Positions 1 to 13,500 of a stretch of DNA of 64,000 nt are shown here, one piece after another. Source of the stretch: Taeniopygia guttata (taxonomy: Eukaryota; Chordata; Aves; Passeriformes; Estrildidae); the NCBI RefSeq assembly GCF_048771995.1, contig NC_133026.1, positions 120,051,501-120,115,500 on the forward strand, written 5' to 3'. The notes under the pieces were generated by a model. The model was not told the origin of the DNA. It made no database searches and saw only the letters and a program-made list of their open reading frames with translations. The translations under genes and the position numbers were made by a program. The stretch's first letter is position 1, and every line of letters starts with the position of its first letter.

Positions 1-3000
1 CACTTTGTTTTGTACATACTCTCCCTGTTCCACAAAATAATAAGCTGGTCCGTGAACAGGAAAACTACCAAAGCCTACTTTCTCACAAACTGGTACTCTG
101 CTTCTGCTAGAAATCCTGCCAGTCCCCACCAGTACATCTGCTACTCTTTTGGCTGGGTTAAGTAACAGCTCTTACATCCCACAGTGGGACTGTGCAGCCA
201 AATACCCACACAACAGTTCAGTTTGACGGGTCAGGGCAGTGTACTCAGAACAAAACTAACCAGCTCAGCCTTCATACTTCTGTATTTCAAAATTCTCATC
301 ATCAGAAGAAGAGGAAAGAGAATTACTGCTGAGGACTCCATATCTCTGTCTGCAAAGATTCAAACAAGTACAAAATAAAAATGCACTCTATGTAATACCA
401 AAATTTAAGTGAACACTATCTAAGCATTTACTTTGAAACCGACAAAGTTTTCAGATCATTGGACATTTAAACTGATTTCAAAGTACATTATGTGATTTTC
501 CTTGTGACAGCAATACTTAATTTTTCTTAGGGAGGTAAAATGCATCACTAGTGTGCAAAGAAATTCTTTACTCGAGTTACTCTTTTTGTCCAGTCTCTCT
601 CTCTCAGACACACAAATCGAGTTTCACTTAGCATCATGCAGCCACTCTGTGAAACATCAACATTTTAAACTTATTTAAAAATTTTACTTCAAAACCCCTT
701 CCTTCCATAATTGTCTGTTTTCAATGATACTAAACAAAGTTTTCCAATCTAGCAAGGGAATGCACTCTCCGTGCTCTGTTTAAATTATCTGACACCCCTT
801 TGTAGATACTATTGCAATTCATAAATTAGATTTTCATTTAATATTTTTCTGGTTTAAGGATAGTTTCATACAGAAACATGAACTGATTCCAAAAGACATC
901 AGAATCAGGGTTTGAGCAATTTAAAAAAAAATCCATTAAAACTTCCATGCAGGCTCTCCCTCTAACTAAATTGTCTTTGGTTTTAAGAAAATAACTTGCA
1001 TCTCTCAAGATTAAACAGTCTAAGGTTTTCACAGGGAGATTCTGGCTTCAGTTACAGAACAAATTAATTTCAGTTACACAATCTTGGCCACAACCCTCAT
1101 CATCACCTTATCAATGACCATAAATACTGCATTTTCAAATAAGTTCTGATGGCTAGTAAAAAGAATAGCCGACCACTGCCAGTGTTTGTTTTCTTTATAC
1201 TCTCAGACTACTACAGTTATAATAATAATAATAATTTTATTTGCTACTAGTCCAAAACCCCTCAAAAGCATTATTGCATCATGTGATAGCGCTATTGAAA
1301 CAGAAAAACTGCCACTTAACCATACACAAACCTTTTGTTCCCTTTGCATGAATCTCTCTCTGAGACAGATGAAGATTGGACTGAAGAATCTGATCACATC
1401 TTCTAGGTTCTGTTGAAAGCAAAGAATTTAGAACAATGTCACAAACAAGTTTAAGATAAAGTGGGATACTCAAAGAGGCAGAAAACAGGATGTGTATCAC
1501 CCATCTCTAAGTTCAGGGGAAGTTTCAATCAATGCATAGTAGAAGTGAAAAAACACACATCTGATTTTTAACGAGAACTGTAAAACACTTGAGTAAGAAT
1601 ATAAAGTCTCTTTAATTACTATTCTTTCAAGGCTAGATAGGTCATATTTTTTACTGGAAAACAATAAGGATCCCAAAAACTAAAAATGCACAGGATACAA
1701 ACATTTAAGAAAAGGTACTGGCAGAATGAAGGTAAGAAATTTAAAGTTGAGTGTGTGCATGTATTTCCATTTAAAAAATCTTGTTTCCATGCAAGAAACT
1801 AGCTCCTAAGAAAAACTGTGCCTAAAACCTACTTTCAAATGTATCTTTATATCACTCAACAAAGCAAAGCTTTTTTCCTTTTGTTTCACTTACTTATGAT
1901 GAAATTACTGCACACAACATTAAACTCTTTAAGTACTGCTGCAAATAATGATATATTCAAAATGCCCTACACTACAGGTATTCCCGCCTGTCCACAGCCT
2001 TTTAGCATGTATTTTTTCTGGAAAAACACCAGGGTTTGGGACTTTTCTGTCTGAAAATCCATAAGTACTGCCCTAGAATCTGCGGCCTTGGCTTCTAATG
2101 TCAAGAGCAACACAGATTTTTTTTTAATAGATGAAAAATACCTAGTAGTTAAGTCCATCTCAATTGCTTAAGAAAAAGCTTTTGGCTAGGGTATAGTCAA
2201 GGAAATTTAGAACAGAAGTAGCTTACAATGCTACCTGGATTGCCGCTGTTTCTTCACCAGTTGTTTCCATATCTAGACTTTTCTAATTAAAAGAAACAGG
2301 AAAAATCACACAAACAAGCAGAAAACCTGTGGGAATATCTGGTGCCTTTATAGTATCAATTTCAAGGCACTCCATACATGCAAAAGATTAAATTAACACA
2401 GAGCAAGAGGGAATAGAAACACCACTATGGAACCCAGGATTAATAAAAGGATTTCTACTCTAAAATAAAGTTTAGTCGATCTGAAACTTAAACACTTGGC
2501 CAGATACAAAACCGACTGTATCAATTAGTCCCAGGTTAATTATCCAAGAGTGTGGTAAAACCCAGGACAAAGCAATTCTTAGCAGAAAAAAAAAAAAATC
2601 ACACTGGCATTTGAGAGATGATTTAGAAAGTACTATGGTAAATTCTGGTTGAAACAAACCACAGAGGAATCTGACCAAAAGCAACTATGAAATCAGGCTG
2701 TGGATATGTTTAGAAAACAAAGTTCCTGGCATTCAAGAGGATGGTGGACTAACTTCATTAAATAGAGCAAAACCAAGACAAGGAAATATTATTGATCAGC
2801 GTCTATAATTTCAACATGAGTTCTGCCTGGGACAGGGGACTACTTGAGATCACAGGCAAAGCTGGCACAAGAACAAACACAGATAAAGCAGGTATCAGTA
2901 AATTCCCTTTTTAGTAAGATTTGAATGAAACCAAAGCCCTGAGACAGCTATTTGTAAAAAGATGGGGATTTTATTTATCCATTCAAAAATCACAAGCCAA

Positions 3001-4457
3001 TTCAGCAAGCATAGTATATTACATGTTTCATCATATCACTGCTCTTTCATGTCTTCTGAAGAAGGTATTTCCTCCACCTTAGAACATAGCTGTGGCATGA
3101 CTGTAATAGTAAGATGTTAAATTATAATTGGAGAACATGAATAAAATATTAGTTTAGACTACACTAAGCTTTGCAAAAAATTGTTTTCACCTAAATTAAA
3201 AGTAAATAATTTCTTTACATGAAATGCCATTCATATAGAAAAATAGTAAATTATTTTGTTATCTACTTCTGGGTAGTGGAATACCCACAGCCTCCCTTTC
3301 TTAGCTGTCTTCTCCATGTCATCCCTTTTCTTTGCAAGACTGCCTCTGCAGTACTAAGATACAAAGTTGACATGTAAGAGCAAGGACAGGTGAGTACAGA
3401 AAAACCCCACTGAAAACAACACAAGTAGTTAGCACACTATTTTAATATAGTGTACACATGGCAAGAGTCATCGACACTGCACCAAGTTTTTCAACACTAC
3501 TTAAAAATTATGTCAAATGTTCCATTTTTTTATAGAGGTTTAAAAACAAGTATTTGAGGATTTGCCAACATACATTGTTTTCAGTTAATTTCCCCTTCTT
3601 GCTGAACACAGTACAAAAAAATCCCACTTAGTAGGAAAAAGAAAGAATTCTGAAGATCATCTGAAGATAACAAAAAGAAATTATGGCAGTTTCTCATAGC
3701 ACTTAAGTTGCTCAGCACAATAGCATTAAGTGATTTTTAGCTCAGTCATCCTCAGACAACAGGTTGCTTAGTCTTTTCTTAACTGGAATTAAGGTCTCAT
3801 GCTGATTTGCCATGAATATATATGCTAGAAAAAATATCTCCCTGCTGATATACTTTGAAAACCTTTCAGAAAACAGTGTCAATTTGGGCAAAGAGAATCA
3901 AGTCACAGACAGGCTAGAACTGCTTCACTTTGCCTGTATTGAACTTTCTGCCATTTCTTAACTCAACAGGATAATATAAAATTATTTGCAAGCATGAAAG
4001 AAAAGTTAATTAAACATGAAGGCAATTCTGGTGCCAAGAAGATCAGTTTAGAGGGCAAGGTAATATCTACTGAAAGCCACAACATGAAGTGACCATTTCA
4101 GTTCACAAGAAACCAGCCCACATATCAAAGATGCTCTGGTGTGAAGACCTCTCTGCAACTGGCAATCCCAAAAGGAAGACACTGGTAGCCAATTTAACCA
4201 CTGTCTGTGCCCAAAATCTTTCCACACAAAGCACCTGACAAATATATCCTCCTGTGCACAATCTGTGAATTGTAAACCTTAAGAGAAGCCACAAGCAGAA
4301 GACGCTACCTGACCAACTGCAGTGGAACGTTTATGGAATGTTTGTCAGGCTGTTTGGCACTGCCCCCTGAAAGTTCCAAGCTTGACCATGCCCAACCCCT
4401 AAGTCCCTGGTGGGACTTTACTGTGCTGGCACGTGATGCCCAACACTTGGCAATCCC
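1..4457. other. Gene-free AT-rich stretch
   Basis: Only short chance open frames and simple A/T runs. No splice-supported exon, RNA gene or recognisable transposon is seen. In other amniotes the neighbour on this side of TERF1 is KCNB2; none of its exons is visible. Confidence 0.5.
1218..1236. repeat. (TAA)n microsatellite
   Basis: Short run of about six ATA/TAA units. Confidence 0.8.
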
Positions 4458-4640
4458 AGAATCATAGAACGGCCTGGGTAAGAAGGAACCTATAGTGACC
4501 ATCTAGTTCAACACCCCTGCCATGAACAGGGACACCTCCCACTAGGCCAGATTGCTCCCAACCCCATTCAGCCTGGCCTTAACACTTCCACAGGTGAGGC
4601 ATCCACAGGTTCTCTGCACAACTTTATCACTCTCATAATA
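4458..4640 (-). mobile_element. CR1 LINE 3' tail
   Basis: Antisense copy of an avian CR1 tail: AGAATCATAGAACGGCCTGG, then ACACCCCTGCCATGAACAGG, CACCTCCCACTAGGCCAGAT and CAGCCTGGCCTTAACACTTC. 5' truncated and moderately diverged. Confidence 0.93.
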
Positions 4641-7600
4641 AATATTCATCATATACATCATATACATAGTGGCACATAGGGAGGTCTCAGCCCAACCAAT
4701 GCAAGCATTTACCTCCTGCTGCCAGGAATAAAAGCATGTTCTTCTGCCATCAAAAAAAAGTCCCTAGCCAACAGTATGCCTAGCACAAAGGCTTGTTAGT
4801 AAGGCTCATTTTAGTAGCTCTGTATGATGAAAAAAAAAAAACAACTTACTTTGTTCTAGGACTGCAAAACAAAATAGACTGATTTATGGTGGTGTAAAAC
4901 TTTGTCGAAGTCTACAGCTTCAACAGACCTCTAAATCCCAATTTTCTTCATCCTTTAAGCAACCAGTATTACAGAAAATATAACAAGGCCATTTACCAAG
5001 CAAAGAAAGAAAAGCTGAAGTTTGTGCAGCTCAGCAGTAGCCAAAGCATGGGTATGTTATCAGTACCTTTCCAGCTACCAATACAGAGCACAGCACTGCA
5101 AGGGCTGCAATGGGAAAATGAACTCTGTCTCAGCCGGACCCAATACAGACCTGATACAGATTACTTTCCATAAACACAAATTAATTCTGCTATTCACTTT
5201 TAATTATTTATTGATTCATTTCATATTAATTGTTCCATTATTTTTCCAAGGATTTTTTTTTTTTATTTCTTCTGTACAGTGGCTGGGTTTTGCCACTGCA
5301 TTTTTTTTCTAGAGAAGTCAACACACATGGAGTTATTATGATGTATAGGTACAAGTAGTTTTTGAAAATAGGACTGATAATAATTTCTTTTTTTAAGCTG
5401 TGTTTTTAAGGAGATAAAGGACAAAAGAAAGATAATGCAGACATACACACAAATATTGTGATAAGAAGAAAAAAAAAAACAGCTAGGGACATTACATGTT
5501 AAACTGGGCCAGTACAGTATTGAAAAAAAAAATCCTCATTTTATCTTTATTTATTGTGTGGTTGAACCTATAAAATATGCAAGTATGAATTAAAAGAATT
5601 TTTAAGTCACAGGTAAAAAAAAAAATCAAAAATTTAAGTTAATGTCTGATGTATTCTAGAACTAAAACAGTCACACTTCTATACAGCATTTTCTGAGGCA
5701 TGTTTAAGTAGGAAAGCAGCTGAGACCCACTAGTGTCACTGAAACAAATTCTAATATTAACATATTCAATTGCCCTCGGCTACAGTCATTAACATTAGTT
5801 AAAATACTGAATTTGGTTCTTTACAATTAGTGTTTGAAAATCTGGTATGTTCCAGCAACTATAAGAAATCTTTATAAATTTAATTCTGTATTTGCGTCTT
5901 TGTGATTTCACATTCAAAAAAACTCATGCAAAAGAAAAGCCATTTAAGAGAATATCAGTGACTCATTCAGGAGATCAAAAATATTTGAGATTGCACTTAT
6001 AATGTTAATTCATCTCAGCTGTAAAAATACCTTTTCGGGTAATTGAACTAGAGGGTCTCACTTAGATCTGGCAATAAGTTATCAGTTTGTGTTGAAGATA
6101 CTAAATGTGAAGTAGCCAATCCCTCATTTGCTGTAGAAGAGTAATTTGATATAGTGAATAAGGTAGCATTTGGAGAACAGTTGTCAGATTAAGGAATTTA
6201 AGTACTGCCCAGAGAAATTCAAATTTCCCTTTCTCTATAAAATCCAAGACCATACTGGAATAATTTAGGTAATAATTTAAAAAAAATGTCATTAATTCTG
6301 TTATCCTAATTTTCTATACTCTATTGTAAATCCTCTCAGCTTGGGTTGTAGAATCTTTAGATCTCATTGCTGTAATGTAACATTTCATAGATTTTAGATC
6401 ATAAAGGAATTGCAGCTATCCACAGTCAGAAGTTGAGATTTAGGATACCTGCTCTTCATCTAAACCATAGTGACTTCGAGAACGTGTCCGTCTTTTCTCT
6501 TTTGGTATTATTGGAATTTGATTCTAGAGGACTATAGGTAGTCTATAGTTATGAATTTCTATGAAGTACTAGGTCCAAGGCATCCAAAGACAGTGAATAA
6601 TTCTGGCTTTGCTTACTTTGTTTCCATCTAAAACATGGCATGAATGGATACACGAATACACTTTTATTTCGTATTACATTTAATTTGGACTTTCTAGTTC
6701 CCTCATATATTGAAACTGCTGAATCTCTAAAATACCCAAACAAATCCTGACATATGTGTTCACTAGGTACTCAACAATTCATGGAATCAGTGCATAAACA
6801 AGATGTAAAAAATTACACATCAAATTGAGCAACTTCCCCCTGATGCTTGCTTTATCTAACCATCTGGGCTACAGCACAATATTATTGTCACATACACCTT
6901 TTGTTCCCTATAAATTTTACTTTTATTTCCGTATCAAAATATGGGTTTAATAAATTATTTGAAAAAGATTAGTTGAAAATCTGTGGCACTGCCAGGCACT
7001 ACCTGCATTTATAAATCCCTGGTTGGTGCTTTGCTCACAGTAAAGATCCTTCTTTCCTTTTATGACTCAGTAGAATTCAATTCTTAAAATATTACTAAAG
7101 GAAAACTTCATTGCCTCCTGTGATTTTTAAAATTTAAGTAGCAAGAGAAATGCTTTGTCCAATAGCAATATTGAGTGAAATTACATATTGATTCTTGTCT
7201 TACTTTCAGCAGGATCCAATCTCCAGCTCAGCTTCTCACTTACACAGACTTTACTCCCTACAGCATTTTAAATGTTCTAAATTTTACTTCAGATTTTCAT
7301 TCTGTGTGTCTTACCACTTGTGAGAAAAGGCACTTTCTTCACACACTTGTTTTCATTTGTGTTAAGTCAAATCTCCTTAAATGTTCAGGTTAACATTCAG
7401 TTGGTTCCCAGCTGTATGGAAGGGTACCCTATAATTTGGGCAGCTATGAATAAAATATTTATCCATCATTCTGATCCCTATTTTTTTATACATCAGTGCA
7501 TTGAGGATTCTAGCAAGAACTTTTCCACCCATCCAGCAAACCAGAGCACCACTGTGCAAAGAAGATGTTAGGCTGGGGCCATCTACTGGCTGTATTGCTG

Positions 7601-9049
7601 AGCTTTCATTGAAAATTTTGAAAAATTGCTTTACATATGTAATTCTATTCCAGTTATAAAAATACTAGCATATATTAATCACCTAAGTATGTGATGTTTC
7701 TTGTGCAATGGTTCTTTGCTTTTAAGATTAAATATTGTATGAAATTAATATGGGCTATTTATCAAAAGAAAAAATAATGTATTTTGCTTTCATAAACAAA
7801 ATATAAAAAGCGAGGAAGGGGCCTCCTACTTCCCAATAACACCAAAAAGAAAATAAAGAATAAAGCAACCAAAAAGAAAATTAAGAAAATAGTTTAAGAT
7901 TTCATCATGAATTTGTATGTGTTGTTCTAAAATAGATAAAATGCACAGTTTTTGGGAGATTAAAAAAGATCTGTCAATTTTATTATGCTTCTTAAAGATT
8001 CTTATTAAAAATAAATTTAAAAAAAAATTAGCAGATGAAGACTAAAGCCTTTTAAACTGGAAGTTCTAATAAATGAGCAACTACAAACCAAGAGTAATCC
8101 ACATTGATGGAGTCTGGAGACCAAAAGTATATTTACATAATGATGCTGTTAAGTATGTATTTACTCATTTATTATATGATCATACTGATAAGTACTTGTG
8201 TTGTAATTTAGTCTTATTTGTTATTTTAACTGTCTTTAGGGCAAGACAGAGCATTTTTCAGATTTTACAAGTTTAGGTGAGACTCTGCACTTACTAAATT
8301 GCCATGCATATACATTTATGTATAGGTATGTATACATAGAGACAAAAATATATACATACTAACTCCTTATGCTAATGCCTATACTTTTATAAATATATAT
8401 TTATACACGTATAAAGGCATGCAATACATGTACATGTATATCACATGTAACTTGTACCTTTTATGCTCTCAGTTCAACAAAATCCTCTGTTGGCTCTTAG
8501 TTATACTGGGATTAAACACTATTCACATCTGCCCTCTGCAGATCCAACAGCAGGAGAGATTTCTAGCAGGAGCTCTAAGTAGTTAGCAGTTTAATCAAGA
8601 AATGCAAAATGCAATTTAAAACGTATAAAAGGCAGATAAACAATAAGACTTCTCAGCATAAAGAAGAAAGCATAAACATGTTGCAGGTTTGGAGACGAGG
8701 CTACAGGAGCTAAAACTAGGAAGAAAAATATTGCCACCATCACAGACAGAACTGGTAGAAACCCCTGCAAGAGAAAGAAAAAACTGGTTTAGGAATTTAA
8801 CTGACCTACTGTGATTTTCCACCTCATTCATAAGAATAAAAACATGCTTTTTGCCACACTAAAGTACCATCTCTCATGCTGCTGCAAGCTCACCCAGCAC
8901 AAAAGTCATCTGCCCTCAAAATACCTATGAGATAGGCATCTTTTCTAAAATACTTCAGGCTCTCACTAGTGTTAAGGGAAAGAGATAGGCAATACCTGAA
9001 ATCCATTTGTCCACATATCATGGGCTCCTCAAGGACACTCAGGGCTGGG
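4641..9049. other. Gene-free AT-rich stretch
   Basis: No gene recognised. 8300-8440 is a TA/CA-rich low-complexity patch (repeated TATATA, TACATG and GTATA words). The rest is unstructured to my eye. Confidence 0.5.
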
Positions 9050-9215
9050 TGTTGTGCTGGTTTTGGTTGGGCCAGATTAAATTTTCCTCACAGGGGCTCA
9101 GTGAAGAGCTGTGTTTTGGATTTGTGCTGAACACAGATAAAAACAAACATAATTTTGCTAGCACTGAGCAGAGCTTACACTCAGCAACCTGGTCCTGTTG
9201 TTGTTCATCATGGTA
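9050..9215 (+). mobile_element. ERVL-type LTR remnant
   Basis: Starts TGTTGTGCTGGTTTTGG and contains GCTGTGTTTTGGATTTGTGC and GCTTACACTCAG. These are features I recognise from a common avian ERVL-group LTR. It is a partial solo LTR with no internal region nearby and looks old and broken. The family assignment is from memory. Confidence 0.6.
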
Positions 9216-9854
9216 ATTTCAAGGTCTGATCCACCTTCCCGTCAGTTTCTAATATAAAACTTATAAAATATCTGCTTAATTAACCATTAATGCATAATAA
9301 TCTCATTTTTTATGTCCAGCTGGTTCATGTCAAACACTAAGAATTTTCATTCCTAAGATTATCCGCATTAAGAAGTTGTCACAATCTCTTCCAAAGTGCA
9401 AACCTAAGTCTTGCACTTGCATTAATAAATACAGCTGTCTAAACAGAAGATTCTTTTAAGTTAATTATGCGTCTTGTCGTCTCTTTGACCTCAATGTATT
9501 AATGGCACAGCAAGATTGCTGTGGGTGCAATTTAGCGTGAGCACAGCAGTCAACGGAGGTAAGGCCCATCAGCTGATCCCTCCTGCTCTCTGATACCACC
9601 CTGTTCCTCCCTGGAGCGAAATAAAGCTCTAATTAAAGCTTTTCACCAGATCTACCAGCATATCACTTGACCCTCCATCACATCTCGGAGAGGAAAACTG
9701 TTCTGCCCTTCAGCAGTTGCATTAAACCCAGCCCTTCGCAGACTACCTTCTTCCTCCCCGCGTTTTACAGTTGCCTTTTCAGACAGACACACCCCAGCTA
9801 AACACCGCCCCTCCTCACATTCCAGCCAGGGCTTCGTTCTGGTATGTCCGCCCT

Positions 9855-9871
9855 CCCCCCCCCCCCCCCCC
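9855..9871. repeat. Poly-C run (17)
   Basis: Uninterrupted C17 at the upstream edge of the TERF1 CpG island. Length is likely to vary and is prone to sequencing error. Confidence 0.9.
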
Positions 9872-9899
9872 TTCCACAGCCTCCTCTCTTCAGAGCCCA

Positions 9900-10510
9900 C
9901 ATGAAGATGAGCTTAGCGAAGCCCTTCCCATCACACGTACAAGAAAACGCCCACGTTTCCCCTCCAGCTCCCGGAGGAAGGGAGGGACGCGGTGGCCCTC
10001 AGCGCCCCCGGCCCAGCGCCCCGCAGCGCCCCGCGCCGCCACCACAGGGCAAACGCCACCAAAACAAGCGGCGGGGACGACACACCGGCGGCCGCGCTGA
10101 TTGGTTGGGACTCGGTGAGCGGGGCGGGGTCGAGTGGAGCTGCTTTGCTGATTGGATGCAGAGCGTGGTGGGCGGGGAGATCGCGCTGATTGGCTGCGGC
10201 GCGGCGAAGATCGGGGCTGGCAGCCGTTGGCGCGGGGTTTGAAGATGGCGACGGCGGCCCGAGACGCGCTGGGAGCGGCGGACAGCAGCGATAGCTCCGT
10301 CAGCCGCTCCGAGAATTCGGCCCCGCCGGACGCCGTGGAGGCCGTGGCCGCGGAGTGGATGCTGGAGTTCGCCTGCTCCTCCCTGTGCCGGCACTTCGAG
10401 GAGCAGAGCGGGGCGGAGTTCTGGCGCTGGAGGGACGTTGCGCAGGGTGAGCCGCTCCGCAGCCCTGAGGGGCGGCAGCCCCCGGCACGCCGGGCGTGGC
10501 TGCGCTAAAG
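9900..10510 (+). promoter_or_regulatory. TERF1: TERF1 CpG-island promoter with CCAAT and GC boxes
   Basis: GC- and CpG-rich stretch in AT-rich surroundings, covering the region upstream of TERF1 and its first exon. Three GCTGATTGG-type elements (inverted CCAAT boxes, NF-Y type) have their ATTGG at 10100, 10151 and 10189. GC boxes lie at about 10121-10130 and 10170-10177. No TATA box is visible. AAGATGGCG at 10242-10250 overlaps the start codon and fits the YY1 motif that in many housekeeping genes sits at the initiator ATG. The transcription start is probably within ~60 bases upstream of the ATG. Confidence 0.8.
10245..10446 (+). CDS. TERF1: TERF1 coding exon 1
   Basis: Encodes residues 1-67 plus the first base of codon 68. 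It ends CAGG before the donor GTGAGC. It holds a short serine/alanine-rich N-terminus and the start of TRFH helix 1 ([21 protein letters not shown]), close to human AEAVAAGWMLDFLCLSLCRAF. Base use is strongly GC-rich because the exon lies inside the CpG island, unlike all later exons. Confidence 0.95.
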
Positions 10511-13500
10511 CGCTCGTAGCCCGTCCACCACCGTGGGCAGCAGCGCTGGGGGTGATGCTCAAACTCTTTCGGGGGCCTCAGGAGGGCTTGGGTGGTACTC
10601 GCACACGGCAGCAATTCAGCAGTGCTAGAAATATTTCAGAGAACTATAGTCTGGCAGACAGAGGTGAGATGAAATGAAGACTGGTGACTGGATTTTGAAT
10701 AGAAAAACATACCTTTAAAATGAGACATGATCTTTAGAGTGAGAGTGGTTGACAAGTAGAAGTAAATGTCTATGTCTCAGATAAATTTGATGGGTTTATG
10801 ATGTTTTCTTCTGTAAGAAGCAGTTTTCCTGGGGATACTAGGTTAGAGATTTGGAGGATATTTTTTTCTTTGTGTATGTTCTTGACTCAAGTGAACGTAG
10901 TAGTATGATTTGTTTAAACTTCTGCAAAGAGTGAAATACAATGCCACGTAGAATGATTACTAAGTCGATTTATATGGACTATGGTAAAAAATCTAACAGT
11001 AACTTAATAAAGTACTTTGAATGGGGGGCTGCTAAATTAGATTATTTATATTGCCTTTTGATGTGTGGCCTTTGGACTGCAACTCAATAGGAAAATTGTA
11101 CTGAAGTTTCATGAAGGTGGGAAGCAGAGACAGACACTCAATGCAAAAGCAGATTGAAAATATCTCCTGGGAAGACTAAGTGTATTAGTAGAAACTATTG
11201 ATTAAATTGTAGAGAATTCAAGGCCATATGGAAATAAGAAATAATAGTAAATTTTGAACTTGTTCCTACTCTGTTCAACAACAGAGGAAAGAGTTTGGCA
11301 CTCTAAGATTATAAAGTCAATATTGCAAAAGCCTTTGGGAAAAGCTAAGCACAGTCATAAGAATAGAATAGAAAATAGAAAAGTAGGCATGTTTTTTTCA
11401 TAGAAACACAGAACTATTACTCTTGCATATGTCAAAGGGAGACCTACAGAAATAATGATTGGCTGTCAACAGGAAAGTCAATTCAAGCTGAAGCAAGTGC
11501 AGAAGGTAGGAAGGAATTGGTTCTCAGCAGCTCCTTTGAACCCCAACTATTGTGTGATTCACTTTTCATTTTGAATGGTTCTGTATTATGCTGTGAAGAT
11601 GAATTACTATATCCAGCACATTAGCATAGGAAATTCATAGTAACCTGCATGATGGGAATAAACTCATGATAGCTCCCATTTTAAAATATGTGATAATCCT
11701 TGTGACCTTCCAGCCTCACAAGGAGGATTTCCCTTGTAAATTTACATTTCTGAGTAAGCTTTCCATGTTGCTTTTGCTGCCTTAGTTCTGTAAGTTGCTA
11801 TAGTAACATGTAAGTGTTAGCAGTCTGTCTGTGGCATTCCCTAGAAGTGAATGCCCACACTTCCCTGGAATTGTTCTTTGAAGCAGACAGCTGTCTTTTG
11901 TAGTACCCTACTTACCAAAAAAAAAAACCCTAAATTTGATTCTGTGGTCTTTGAATTGGATGAATTTAAGCCTGTGGTTAATTCTACTGTTTCTTCAGAA
12001 GAAGATATCCTCTTTTGGTCAAGCTCTTAAATATTATTTTAGCAGGGAAGAATACTAATTAAGTGTGCTTCATTAGTTTCTTAAGGAGTTAGAGATTTAG
12101 TGAAATCTGATAACACAGTGTCAAGTATATATCTAGCCACACTGTGGCAGTGCTGGAGCAAGACTGACTTAACTTTTCTTTTTCAGCTCTTATTAATGGT
12201 TTCTCCCAAATACCTCCACATCAGAAAAAAACAGTATATCTCTGCCAGCTTTTGATAAGAATTGCACAAGGAAAAAGTCTTGGTAAGTACACAGGTTTGG
12301 GTTTTTTTCACTTGTTTAAAAATAGTTTTATAAACTTCTACAGAAGTGTATTAGATATGCTTTCATATAGCCCTTACTCTGCAGATCTGTATATGTTTTT
12401 ATCTATAGATACAGCTATATATAAATTGAATCAATTTCACATTTTGTACTGTCTTTATTACACATGTGAGCTGTCTGCAGGACTGGTGTTATTCTGTGCT
12501 GACTTACTTAGCTGCATGGAGTTTGAATGACCATATACTTCTTAAATTGATACTTTTTTGTCAGAGTAGTATCGACAAAAGAAATATACTGGAAAGGACT
12601 GAATAGCTCTTACTGAACAATACTTGCAAGTTTAAAATTCAGGATATGTGTTCTTTTCTGCACATTTAATTCTAGAGATTAAAGTAGGACAGAAGCAGGA
12701 ATGAGAAGATGGATGAAAAGGGTGACTGTCTATATTTCCTATAGAAGACTGTAAGATTCCCAGCTGGCTGCAAGTCCTTGGGGCTCTTATTCACTACCAT
12801 ATCTTCTGTTTGGCTGCATTTGTAACTTGTTGGTTTAGCCAAGATGATTTTGTTTGAGTTTCTGGAAGACTTTAACTTCTTTTTTTTTCACTGTTTGATA
12901 AAACTCTGGAATTTAAAGACTTCAGAAGCAGTCTTGAAAGCATGAGCATAGAATAAAAAAGTGTATTCTAGCCAAGCAATGCCACAAAGTCTTGTTTCCA
13001 TACAATTAAATTATTAAATTTCCTTTGTTGCTTATCAGGTATTATGTCATCCTGTTTTAGTTTAGCTTGGGAGTCAAATTCTAATATTTTAAATAGTATA
13101 AAAATTAGGCAATTTTTATCCTAATGCTCTAAATTATATTATTGTATATAACATTTGAGAATATTACTTCATTGTGTGTTTTTGTCTTATCAGTAGAGAA
13201 TTATCTGTGTGATGAGGAAGATTGCATGTGTGTAGTAGGTCTTACATCAGCTGTAGCTACACAATGTATGTGGAAAGCTAATATATGGTAGCTTTCCTAT
13301 TTTGCTAGTAATTAAAATATTTGATCTGTACTGATCATACAGAGTGGGCTGTTTCAGATTTCTAGGAGCTAAACACTTTGGTTTTACACTATTAAAGTAA
13401 GTAATATGAAGTGTCATGTTACTTGATTTAGACAATAATTAGAGAAACACATGTTTTTGTTTTCGTTATATGTGTATATATGCACATAATTAGGTTTGAA

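Noticed and set aside
9999-10562. 187-residue open frame on the - strand opposite TERF1 exon 1
   Set aside because: GC-rich antisense shadow of the CpG island and exon 1. No recognisable domain and no supporting splice sites.
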